Below are positions 25,454-32,195 of a DNA stretch of 36,112 bases, in pieces. Numbering within the stretch: the stretch's first letter is position 1; each line of letters opens with the position of its first letter. Both the position numbers and the translations under genes were made by a program. The notes under the pieces were generated by a model. It ran no database searches, was not told where the DNA came from, and saw only the letters and a list, made by a program, of their open reading frames with translations. This stretch comes from Oscillospiraceae bacterium (GTDB taxonomy: Bacteria; Bacillota; Clostridia; Oscillospirales; Ruminococcaceae): positions 1 to 36,112 of the forward strand of contig JAJQIG010000061.1 of the NCBI GenBank assembly GCA_021199335.1. Direction: 5' to 3'.

Positions 25454-26335
25454 ATGTTTACACAGTTTTTCGGCAATTACCTTTTGAATAGGGATCTTGT
25501 TTCCCCTGAAAATCTTGCTGAGGCATTGTCAAAGCAGAAGGATACTCGCCTTAAATTGGGCGTTCTTGCCATTAATTCAGGCATTATGACAGCGGCGCAG
25601 GTAGACAAGGTCCATGCGGAACAGCAAAGGGTCGATAAGCGCATCGGCGATATTATGGTTGAAATGGGCTACGCAACAAGGGAGCAGATTGAGGAGCTTT
25701 TTAAAACCCAGCCAAGCGGTCATCTCTTGCTCGGTCAGGCGCTTGTTGACGGCGGATATATGACAAACGCCCAATTTGAACAGGCTTTGGCTTCCTATAA
25801 GGCGGAAAACGGTATCTCCGAGGCGGATTTTTATACCCCCGGCGAGAACAGCACCAATAAGCTTGTGAACCAATTTTACAAATTCAGGAATGACAGCAAC
25901 GTTAAGTACCTTACGGGATATATAACGCTTCTCCTTAAAAATCTTGTCAGGTTTATCGGGGATGATTTTACTCCCCTTGATGCCGGATACATAAGCGAAA
26001 AAATATGCGCCAACTGCACAGGGCAGAGAATTGAGGGAAAGCTTAAAGCGGTCACGATAATTGATGCTGATGAAAACTCCGCAATTGAATTTGCATCGAG
26101 ATTTTCGGGGGAAAGCTTGTCAGCGTATGACGGCTATACTCAAGCCTGCATAGGTGAGTTTTTAAACCTCCATAACGGCTTGTTTGCGGTTAATGTTTCC
26201 AACGAAAAAGGCGAGGAGCTTCAGCTTCAGCCTCAGTCACTCTACCGCACGCTAAATCTTTCGGACCTTGCAAATGCATATATAATACCCATGTGTTTTT
26301 CATTCGGAACGGTGAACTTTATAATCAGTATGTAA
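25454..26335 (+). CDS. MshEN-like repeat plus CheX-like domain hybrid
   Basis: 293 residues, soluble. Residues 1-127 hold three copies of a helical unit (LVSPENLAEALSKQK.xxxLGVLAINSGIMT, RIGDIMVEMGYATREQIEE, HLLLGQALVDGGYMTNAQFEQAL) that resemble the N-terminal domain of PilB/GspE/MshE ATPases, known in some cases to bind c-di-GMP. Residues 150-293 look like a CheX/CheC-type domain: ExxN at Glu235-Asn238, a second Asn241, and Pro260 spaced 21 residues after Asn238, close to the family's E-x2-N-x22-P. CheX dephosphorylates CheY-P, and the CheY gene is directly upstream. The fusion of the two domains is unusual. ATG at 25454 has GAGGGGG upstream. Confidence 0.78.
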   Translation: MFTQFFGNYLLNRDLVSPENLAEALSKQKDTRLKLGVLAINSGIMTAAQVDKVHAEQQRVDKRIGDIMVEMGYATREQIEELFKTQPSGHLLLGQALVDGGYMTNAQFEQALASYKAENGISEADFYTPGENSTNKLVNQFYKFRNDSNVKYLTGYITLLLKNLVRFIGDDFTPLDAGYISEKICANCTGQRIEGKLKAVTIIDADENSAIEFASRFSGESLSAYDGYTQACIGEFLNLHNGLFAVNVSNEKGEELQLQPQSLYRTLNLSDLANAYIIPMCFSFGTVNFIISM

Positions 26336-26416
26336 TCGCACAATCCGTCCATGGAAATTTACATTGGGGAAATAATGAGAATGTTCGGTAAAAAAATATT
26401 GGGGGTATGGAACACT

Positions 26417-27121
26417 ATGCAATATGAGGTGAAAAATTCTCCGCTTCCCGTGCTTATATGCAGGCTTGAAGCGGGCGAATCAATCGAGTGCCAAAGGGGC
26501 GCAATGTCATGGATGACATCCGCAATTCAGATGAAGACGGGCTTCGGAAGCGGCGGCAGCGGCGGAGTTCTTGGTGCGCTCGGAAAAATTGCCAGAAACG
26601 CCGTAACAGGCGAATCGATTTTCAGAAATACATACTCGGCGGTTGACGGAAACGGCGAAATTGCTTTTGCTTCAACCTTTCCCGGGGATATTATCTGCTT
26701 TGACACAACAACAGAACCTATTGTTGCGCAGAAATCGGCGTACCTTGCAAGCACTATCGGCGTGAGAATGGATATTTTCTTCCAAAAGAAAATAGGAGCA
26801 GGATTTTTCGGCGGAGAGGGTTTCATTATGCAGAGGTTCAGCGGTCAAGGTATGGTTTTCCTTGAAATCAACGGCGGCATCTGCGAATATACCCTTGAAG
26901 CGGGTCAGTCAATGTTTATCGATACGGGCTATCTTGCCGCTATGGAGGAAACCTGCTCAATGGATATTGAAGCAATTAAGGGTTTAGGCAACGTATTCCT
27001 TGGCGGAGAAGGTCTTTTTAATACAAGGGTAACAGGTCCAGGCAAAATCTGGCTCCAAACCATGCCCGCCAACGCACTTGCAGGCTCCTTGCAATCCTAT
27101 CTCACCTCAAATTCCAATTGA
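26417..27121 (+). CDS. AIM24/TIGR00266 family protein
   Basis: 234 residues. MQYEVKNSPLPVLICRLEAGESIECQRGAMSWM at the start matches TIGR00266, and the glycine-rich beta segments (GFFGGEGFIMQRFSGQGMVFLEINGG, VFLGGEGLFNTRVTGPGKIWLQTMP) match the AIM24/TRAP-like beta-sandwich fold. Function in bacteria is not established. ATG at 26417 is chosen because it gives the family's usual N-terminus; ATGs at 26375 and 26381 in frame would add 14 or 12 residues. It follows the hybrid gene by 81 bases and closes the cluster, with a terminator at 27162. Confidence 0.85.
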   Translation: MQYEVKNSPLPVLICRLEAGESIECQRGAMSWMTSAIQMKTGFGSGGSGGVLGALGKIARNAVTGESIFRNTYSAVDGNGEIAFASTFPGDIICFDTTTEPIVAQKSAYLASTIGVRMDIFFQKKIGAGFFGGEGFIMQRFSGQGMVFLEINGGICEYTLEAGQSMFIDTGYLAAMEETCSMDIEAIKGLGNVFLGGEGLFNTRVTGPGKIWLQTMPANALAGSLQSYLTSNSN

Positions 27122-27161
27122 TTCCATGCATCCCAATTTGACGATGTGTATACCAATGAAA

Positions 27162-27204
27162 AAAAGCCTCTGATTTCTTTTTGAAATTAGAGGCTTTTGT
27201 TTTT
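27162..27204. terminator. Bidirectional terminator between AIM24 gene and hflX
   Basis: A 16-pair stem (27162-27177 with 27183-27198, one G-U) and a five-base loop, followed by a T run (27195-27204). The A run on the other side makes it able to serve hflX too, 80 bases past that stop. Confidence 0.85.
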
Positions 27205-27278
27205 AATGTTAGCTTTCGGAATATTAGTTGTAAAGCTGTACGCCATTACAGAGGGCTATCCCGATTTTATAGCATCCT

Positions 27279-28526
27279 TTACACTGTATATGGCTCGGCA
27301 AGGTAGTAAACCTTGTTGTCAACCAATGCATCTATAAGTGTTCCGTCAGCAGTGTATTCTTCCGAAAATATCTTTCCCTCTATACGAATTGTATTAAGGA
27401 TAGAAGTTTTGTCATATGGTATAATAAATCTCCCCCTTTTTGCCGTTTCGGGAAGATTTCTTGCAATGCATTCAAGAAGCTCGTCAAGCCCTTTTTTATG
27501 CTTAGCCGAAATCAATACCGTGCTGTTGTCACAGGTAATGTTCGCCCCCTCCGGCAGCTTGTCAGCCTTATTGAGAACGTTAACCCGGGGTATCCCCTCA
27601 CAGCCAAGCTCCCTTAGAAGCTCCGCTGTAACCTGCGCCTGCTCGTAGCCGTCATCTGCGCTTATATCAATTAAATTGATGATAATATCGGCATTTGCGG
27701 CTTCTTCAAGAGTGCTTTTAAACGCTTCGACAAGGTGATGCGGCAGACGGCGCACAAGCCCTACCGTATCAATAAGCATAACCGACCTTCCATCGGGGAG
27801 CGCCAGCGAACGTGAGGTAGTATCAAGAGTTGCAAAAAGCTTATCCTCCGCAAGAACGCCTGCGTCCGTGAGGGCATTCATAAGCGTGGATTTTCCAACA
27901 TTTGTGTAACCTACAATTGCGCCGACAATTACATTATCCTTTTTTCGCCTTGCGCGATGCTGTTCACGGCGGCGCTCAAGCTCCCTAAGTTCATCGGTAA
28001 GAGCTTCTATGCGGCGGTGAATATGACGTTTGTCCGTTTCGAGCTTTGATTCGCCCGGGCCCCTCGTTCCAATACCGCCGCCAAGACGTGACATTTCAAT
28101 TCCCTTTCCCGCAAGATGCGCAAGGCGATATTTCTGCTGGGCAAGCTCAACCTGAATTCGCCCTTCCTTGGTAAGCGCACGCTGAGCAAAAATATCCAAA
28201 ATGAGGGTTGTTCTGTCAATGACTCTTACATCAAGAATTTTCTCAATATTTTTAGTTTGATTTGCGGTAAGCTCGTGGTCAAAAATAACAAGGTCAATGT
28301 CCATAGCTTTTACTTCCTCCGCAAGCTCCTCCAACCTGCCCGAACCTATGCAGGTGGCTGTGTCATAGCTTGGGCGCTTTTGGGTTATCGATGCGGCAAC
28401 CTCTACTCCCGCTGTATCGGCAAGCTCGGCAAGCTCTTTCATGGAAAGCTCCGCATCAAATTCACCCGTATCTGCGCTTACAAGAATTACCTTTGGCTTT
28501 TTTATAATTGCTTCTGTAAATTCCAT
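27279..28526 (-). CDS. hflX: GTPase HflX
   Basis: 415 residues. Ribosome-splitting GTPase used in stress and in antibiotic response. The N-terminal HflX domain is present with GSGRLEELAEEV, FDHELTANQTKNIEK and GGGIGTRGPGESKLETDKR. The G domain has GYTNVGKST (206-214), DTVG (253-256) and NKAD (319-322). ATG at 28526 follows GGAGG. It is preceded by a 377-base gap without genes, and the promoter is not clear. Stands alone on its transcript as far as I can see. Confidence 0.97.
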   Translation of the reverse strand: MEFTEAIIKKPKVILVSADTGEFDAELSMKELAELADTAGVEVAASITQKRPSYDTATCIGSGRLEELAEEVKAMDIDLVIFDHELTANQTKNIEKILDVRVIDRTTLILDIFAQRALTKEGRIQVELAQQKYRLAHLAGKGIEMSRLGGGIGTRGPGESKLETDKRHIHRRIEALTDELRELERRREQHRARRKKDNVIVGAIVGYTNVGKSTLMNALTDAGVLAEDKLFATLDTTSRSLALPDGRSVMLIDTVGLVRRLPHHLVEAFKSTLEEAANADIIINLIDISADDGYEQAQVTAELLRELGCEGIPRVNVLNKADKLPEGANITCDNSTVLISAKHKKGLDELLECIARNLPETAKRGRFIIPYDKTSILNTIRIEGKIFSEEYTADGTLIDALVDNKVYYLAEPYTV

Positions 28527-28848
28527 ATATACCTCCGTTTCTGTATATTTAACATAATATTATACTTAAAGTATTCAAGCGAGGCGCTAATATGCTCGTC
28601 CAGAATATCAATTTAACATTCTGTGAAGATGAAACCCTGCCGCAATGCGCTTGTATAGTCAATTCAACATGAGCAGCTCAACTAAGTAATTATGTTTACT
28701 GAATTTAGGATTGCGGCATCTTCAGCGGTTGCAATTTTTTCTCCAAACTAAACTCTTTGTAATATTATTTGTTAAATATACAATAAGAACATTTTGCCGT
28801 CATCTACTGTATCAAGAAAGCAAAGATTTGATACCCTTAAGAGGGCAT
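28527..28848. other. Gene-free region upstream of hflX
   Basis: No gene is seen. It holds an imperfect inverted repeat, GCCGCAAT (28639-28646) with ATTGCGGC (28710-28717) plus outer AAGAT/ATCTT (28626-28630 and 28718-28722), and several TATAAT-like AT-rich patches, none with a matching -35. It may contain the hflX promoter and leader. Confidence 0.4.
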
Positions 28849-28872
28849 AAAAAAAGCTTCCGAAGGGGAAGC
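28849..28872 (-). terminator. Terminator of the small peptide gene
   Basis: Minus strand: GCTTCC (28872-28867 complement) with GGAAGC, a five-base loop holding CTTC, and a run of seven T. It lies 31 bases after the stop of the 24-residue frame. Confidence 0.85.
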
Positions 28873-28903
28873 CCTGTAAAATCATATCTATGCCGATAAA
28901 AGC

Positions 28904-28978
28904 TCAGCACTGACAGCGGCGAGCGGACTTCCTTAATCCATAGTATTCATTTTTCCAAAACTTGATTTTGATATTCAC
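28904..28978 (-). CDS. 24-residue basic peptide, own promoter and terminator
   Basis: A short frame missed by length cut-offs. It starts at GTG 28978, eight bases after a perfect AAGGAGG (28987-28993), and stops at TGA 28904-28906. The peptide begins MNIKIKFWKNEYYG and ends ARRCQC: basic, with aromatic residues and two C-terminal cysteines one residue apart. It has no membrane segment. A near-consensus promoter (29028-29056) and an intrinsic terminator (28849-28872) enclose it, so the transcript is about 170 bases. Function unknown; it could be a regulatory peptide, a toxin, or a leader frame of a small RNA. Coding by this frame is strongly supported by the RBS but not proved. Confidence 0.65.
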   Translation of the reverse strand: MNIKIKFWKNEYYGLRKSARRCQC

Positions 28979-29027
28979 CCTGTCCGCCTCCTTAAATAAA
29001 TTATACCCATTTTTACGGTGCAAATTG

Positions 29028-29056
29028 AGTATATACCATAAAATCGGATTTGTCAA
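29028..29056 (-). promoter_or_regulatory. Promoter of the small peptide gene
   Basis: Minus strand: -35 TTGACA (29051-29056), 17-base spacer, -10 TATACT (29028-29033). A TATAAT also lies at 29000-29005 but without a good -35. Confidence 0.85.
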
Positions 29057-29079
29057 GACCTTCCCGAGCCAAAATATCT

Positions 29080-29991
29080 TTAATCCTCGCTCTGTTCCGA
29101 GTCTATGGAGTTTTTAAGCCCCGAAATTGCTTCCACCGCAAGGTAAACCCTTGATGTCGGACGTTCAAGCAAGGCTTCCGTTTCACTGTCAAGCTTTATA
29201 ACTTTACCTTCCGCAACAGCTGTCAATCCATCGGGCAGACTGCTTTCACTTACTTGGCTCGATAAAATGATATATTCGGGGTCAAGCTCCAAAAGCCTTT
29301 CCTCCGACACGGCATTTTCGCTTTCATCTGCGGCGGAATTTGTTCCGAAGTGGGAAAGGAAATCACCCGCAAAGGTACTGTCCGACGCTACCGCAAGCTC
29401 CCCCGAAATTATATAAACATAGCTTTCAAAGAGTTCGGAATTTTCTTCAAAAGCATCCTCAAGGGGCGAAAATATTTCAGCCACAGCATCCTCTTCTCCC
29501 CCGTCAAAACCGTTAAAAACACGATAAATACTGCTATAAAGTTCATAAAGCTCCTCCACAGATGATGGGGCGGAAATGATAAGAACCCTTGTTCCTGCGC
29601 TTTCTATGGCAGTAATATCCTTTTTGGCAATGGGGCTATGAGAAATAAGCAATTGCGGGGCCGCCTCGATGACAGCATCAACATCGGGGTTGGCAGCCGA
29701 ACCCATTTCAGCCGCATCGCTAATGCTTTCGGGATAATCGCAATAAATGCTTCTTCCCGAAATTCTGTCGGAAAATCCAAGCTCCGCTATTATCTCCGTA
29801 ATTGCAGGAGAGAGCGAAACAACGCTTTCGGGAGATGAGTTGAACACAAGTGAGCCTATTGTAACGGGATAAGGCAAAATTTCCTCCTCCGCAGTGGTTT
29901 CCACAGGCTCATAAATGCTTTCGTTAACCTGAGAACAGGCTGAAAAAAACATCAACGCAGCGGCAAGGAAATATATATAAATCTTTTTCAA
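29080..29991 (-). CDS. BtuF/FhuD-type substrate-binding lipoprotein
   Basis: 303 residues. Start is TTG at 29991, because AAGGAG lies nine bases upstream; the GTG at 30012 has no RBS and would hide that site. Residues 1-20 are a lipoprotein signal (KKIYIYFLAAALMFFSAC). An acidic linker then leads to a two-lobe class III binding fold: VVSLSPAITEIIAELGFSDRISGRSIYCDYP, NPDVDAVIEAAPQLLISHSP, EERLLELDPEYIILSS, LERPTSRVYLAVEAI. Family members bind cobalamin, haem or ferric siderophores. No permease or ATPase gene is adjacent, so the partner transporter is elsewhere. Unusually acidic protein. Confidence 0.88.
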   Translation of the reverse strand: MKKIYIYFLAAALMFFSACSQVNESIYEPVETTAEEEILPYPVTIGSLVFNSSPESVVSLSPAITEIIAELGFSDRISGRSIYCDYPESISDAAEMGSAANPDVDAVIEAAPQLLISHSPIAKKDITAIESAGTRVLIISAPSSVEELYELYSSIYRVFNGFDGGEEDAVAEIFSPLEDAFEENSELFESYVYIISGELAVASDSTFAGDFLSHFGTNSAADESENAVSEERLLELDPEYIILSSQVSESSLPDGLTAVAEGKVIKLDSETEALLERPTSRVYLAVEAISGLKNSIDSEQSED

Positions 29992-30152
29992 CGGAAAAAA
30001 CTCCTTTTTCACAGATAGGCGGTCAAAGCCAATGCTTTGCAGCTAAGTAAGCCACAATTCACACGAATCGGAATTATTTGAACATGATGCCCTACCTCAT
30101 AATTTACGGTATCACTTCGGTTATGGACATCAAGGATATTTGCTTTAATAAT

Positions 30153-30181
30153 AGTATAGCTGAACTTTACTTTTTTGTCAA
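30153..30181 (-). promoter_or_regulatory. Promoter of the binding lipoprotein
   Basis: Minus strand: -35 TTGACA (30176-30181), 17-base spacer, -10 TATACT (30153-30158). The 5' leader is then about 155 bases. It contains a CAAAGC/GCTTTG hairpin close to the start but no riboswitch I recognise. Confidence 0.85.
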
Positions 30182-30266
30182 TACGGAAATGGCTTATCCC
30201 CCAAAAACAAAAACCGACACACTGCAAAGATTCTCGGCAGCATATCGGCTTGGCATCTGAACTATT

Positions 30267-30599
30267 TCATTCAATGGCGTTAAGAACAGCTCCCAACAGC
30301 TCTGCAAGCTTCGCTTTATCCTCCTTGGAAATCTCAGAAAGAATGCGTATAAGCTCCTGCTGACTGTCCTTTAGGTCACTTGAGGCAATTCCGCGCTTAT
30401 TGTTTGTAAATCCTGCGATGTAGTCAAGGCTGACATTGTAATATTCCGCAAGTGCAATGGCACGTTCAAAAGGTATTTCCGCAAGTCCTCTTTCATATCT
30501 GCCGTAATATTGCGCTGTTGTTCCCAGGTAATCTGCTATCTCAGTTTGGTTTTTGTCGGAATCTTCCCTTAAATCACGTATTCTTTGATAATAAGCCAT
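30267..30599 (-). CDS. XRE-family transcriptional regulator
   Basis: 110 residues. Residues about 5-62 form a Cro/C1-type helix-turn-helix (RIRDLREDSDKNQTEIADYLGTT, YGRYERGLAEIPFERAIALAEYYNVSLDYIAG). The C-terminal 45 residues are a charged helix (SQQELIRILSEISKEDKAKLAELLG), probably for dimer formation. ATG at 30599 has GAGAGGTG upstream. It probably controls itself through the palindromes at 30633-30645 and 30692-30726. Whether it also controls the lipoprotein promoter downstream is not shown. Confidence 0.9.
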   Translation of the reverse strand: MAYYQRIRDLREDSDKNQTEIADYLGTTAQYYGRYERGLAEIPFERAIALAEYYNVSLDYIAGFTNNKRGIASSDLKDSQQELIRILSEISKEDKAKLAELLGAVLNAIE

Positions 30600-30632
30600 G
30601 TACAACACCTCTCAGAACATTTTATCATATAT

Positions 30633-30645
30633 GCTTGATACAAGC
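30633..30645. promoter_or_regulatory. Palindrome before the XRE gene (candidate operator)
   Basis: GCTTG, ATA, CAAGC: a perfect 13-base palindrome 33 bases upstream of the XRE start, overlapping its likely promoter region. Confidence 0.5.
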
Positions 30646-30691
30646 TTGGAATTTTAACTTTATTGTATTATTATTATTTATTTTTAGCTTT

Positions 30692-30726
30692 TTTAGACTA
30701 AGTAAATATTGTCATTTAAGTCTAAA
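30692..30726. promoter_or_regulatory. Inverted repeat upstream of the XRE gene
   Basis: TTTAGACT (30692-30699) and AGTCTAAA (30719-30726), perfect eight-base arms around a 19-base AT-rich centre. A candidate second regulator site. Confidence 0.4.
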
Positions 30727-30783
30727 TAAGTAAAATGCTCCTAAATTAATGGAATAATGACACATTAAAACGGATGATTTTCC

Positions 30784-30889
30784 AGCGCAGTTTTACAAGC
30801 CGTCAGTGGGGGTGTCTGATGGACGCCTCTGCTAAGCAGAAGCACCGATCGAGCCGACAGGCGAGAAAGGAACATCGGCAGCATTGTTA
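30784..30889 (+). repeat. Dispersed structured intergenic repeat, copy C
   Basis: Begins AGCGCAG, lacks the TTGCGAAG block, then has TGCTAAGCAGAAGCACCGA, GAGCCGACAGGC and ACATCGGCAGCATTGTTA. Against copy B the last 60 bases differ at about six positions. It lies in the gene-free stretch 30600-31009 together with the XRE operator region and the fba terminator. Confidence 0.8.
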
Positions 30890-30955
30890 CACCTATATTC
30901 TGCCCTAAACAATTTTCCTGCAGCCAAAATTCGACTTAAACAATATAAACAAAGC

Positions 30956-30991
30956 AAAAACCGCCGCACCCCAAATCAGAGTACGGCAGTT
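30956..30991 (-). terminator. Terminator after fba
   Basis: An eleven-pair stem (30959-30969 with 30981-30991, with G-U pairs) and a run of five T on the minus strand (30956-30960 complement), 19 bases past the aldolase stop. Confidence 0.85.
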
Positions 30992-31009
30992 AAACTAAAC
31001 CTAATTCGA

Positions 31010-31882
31010 TTATTCAGCTTTTCCGACAGAACCGAAAAGCTCCATCTTTTCCTTAACTGTAGCTTTAATAGCTTCTGCGCCGGGAGCGAGGAGCTTACGT
31101 GGGTCAAAGCCCTTGCCCTGCTGATCCTTGCCCTCTTCGATATATTTTCTTGTAGCTTCCTGGAATGCAAGCTGGCACTCTGTGTTAACGTTAATCTTTG
31201 CAACGCCGAGAGAAATAGCTTTCTTAATCATATCTGCAGGAATGCCTGTGCCGCCGTGGAGAACGAGGGGCATATCGCCGACCTTTTCCTTAACAGCCGC
31301 AAGTGTTTCAAAAGAAAGACCTGCCCAATTTGCGGGATACTTACCGTGAATATTGCCGATACCTGCTGCGAGCATCGTTACACCGAGGTCGGCAATCTGC
31401 TTGCACTCATTGGGGTCAGCGCACTCTCCCATACCAACAACGCCGTCCTCTTCGCCGCCGATTGAACCAACCTCAGCCTCAAGAGAAATACCAAGAACGT
31501 CGCAAGCGTTAACGAGAGCGGTTGTCTTTGCAATATTTTCCTCGATAGGATAATGTGAACCGTCAAACATAATTGAAGAGAAGCCTGCATTAATGCAAGC
31601 CTTAGCTCCTTCAAAAGAGCCGTGGTCGAGGTGAAGCGCAACGGGAACTGTGATATTAAGCTCCTCCATCATGCCCTCAACCATACCGACAACAGTCTTA
31701 TAGCCGCACATATACTTACCTGCGCCCTCAGAAACGCCGAGGATAACGGGGGATTTAAGCTCCTGAGCGGTAAGAAGAATAGATTTTGTCCATTCAAGGT
31801 TATTGATGTTGAACTGACCTACGGCATATTTGCCCTCACGAGCCTTGTTCAGCATTTCTTTTGCAGAAACCAGTCTTGACAT
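31010..31882 (-). CDS. fba: Class II fructose-1,6-bisphosphate aldolase
   Basis: 290 residues. Cleaves fructose 1,6-bisphosphate to dihydroxyacetone phosphate and glyceraldehyde 3-phosphate in glycolysis; zinc-dependent. ALHLDHGSFEGAKACINAGFS has the catalytic Asp86 and zinc ligand His87. FDGSHYPIEEN, LEAEVGSIGGEED (Glu135), GIGNIHGKYP (His179) and VLHGGTGIP (His209) complete the active site. ATG at 31882 gives MSRLVSAKEML, the usual start; AAAGGA is 12 bases upstream. It has its own promoter (31938-31966) and terminator. Confidence 0.97.
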   Translation of the reverse strand: MSRLVSAKEMLNKAREGKYAVGQFNINNLEWTKSILLTAQELKSPVILGVSEGAGKYMCGYKTVVGMVEGMMEELNITVPVALHLDHGSFEGAKACINAGFSSIMFDGSHYPIEENIAKTTALVNACDVLGISLEAEVGSIGGEEDGVVGMGECADPNECKQIADLGVTMLAAGIGNIHGKYPANWAGLSFETLAAVKEKVGDMPLVLHGGTGIPADMIKKAISLGVAKINVNTECQLAFQEATRKYIEEGKDQQGKGFDPRKLLAPGAEAIKATVKEKMELFGSVGKAE

Positions 31883-31937
31883 AATATATAACATTCCTTT
31901 CACTGGGGACAGCCGCCCCTGATAAATTAACATAATT

Positions 31938-31966
31938 ATTATACCGCATTATGCATTAAAATGCAA
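31938..31966 (-). promoter_or_regulatory. Promoter of fba
   Basis: Minus strand: -35 TTGCAT (31961-31966), 17-base spacer, -10 TATAAT (31938-31943). A small GGGG/CCCC hairpin lies in the leader. Confidence 0.85.
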
Positions 31967-31976
31967 GCATTTTTAC

Positions 31977-32005
31977 AAAAAAGACTTACCCGCAAAGGGC
32001 GCGGG
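31977..32005 (-). terminator. Terminator downstream of the LRR gene
   Basis: Minus strand: CCCGC (32005-32001) with GCGGG (31993-31989), seven-base loop, then a T-rich tail (31977-31982 complement). It lies 190 bases beyond the LRR-protein stop. Confidence 0.7.
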
Positions 32006-32195
32006 GACGCACAAATCGTATAAATCATCTTGTTTTGTTTCAATCCACGCTCGGCAATTTCACGGAGTACGACATACGTCATGCGGATATAGGTACGCAT
32101 TGATGCCGATTTCTCTCCGCCCACCGTTACCGTAAAGCTTCCTCTTGGCGATTTATCCCACCACTTATCTATCGCTTGAAGTGAGGGACTTCTTA
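32006..32195 (-). other. Long 3' region of the LRR gene, possible coding remnant
   Basis: Between the LRR stop and its terminator. It has a hairpin at 32157-32187 (CCC-CACTT with AAGTG-GGG arms). In one minus-strand frame it stays open for more than 60 codons with protein-like content (WWDKSPRGSFTV, MRTYIRMTYVVLREIAERG) but no start codon with an RBS. It may be the remains of a gene or mobile element end, or merely a structured 3' UTR. I cannot identify it. Confidence 0.35.

Noticed and set aside
30012-30012. GTG at 30012 as the start of the binding lipoprotein
   Set aside because: No RBS precedes it, and the AAGGAG that serves the TTG at 29991 would lie inside the coding region.
29992-30152. 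Cobalamin riboswitch in the leader of the BtuF-like gene
   Set aside because: The leader is short and I cannot find the conserved cobalamin core segments. It is kept only as an unknown leader.
30009-30227. 72-codon minus-strand frame in the leader of the binding lipoprotein
   Set aside because: It would have to start upstream of the mapped promoter (30153-30181); no start with an RBS lies inside the transcript except a weak GTG near the end.
31939-32124. 61-codon minus-strand frame as a real gene
   Set aside because: It starts at a GTG without RBS and runs through the terminator and the fba promoter. It is reported only as a possible remnant.
32157-32187. Right-end hairpin of an IS200/IS605 element
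   Set aside because: The hairpin shape is similar, but no transposase or TnpB frame and no matching left end are present.
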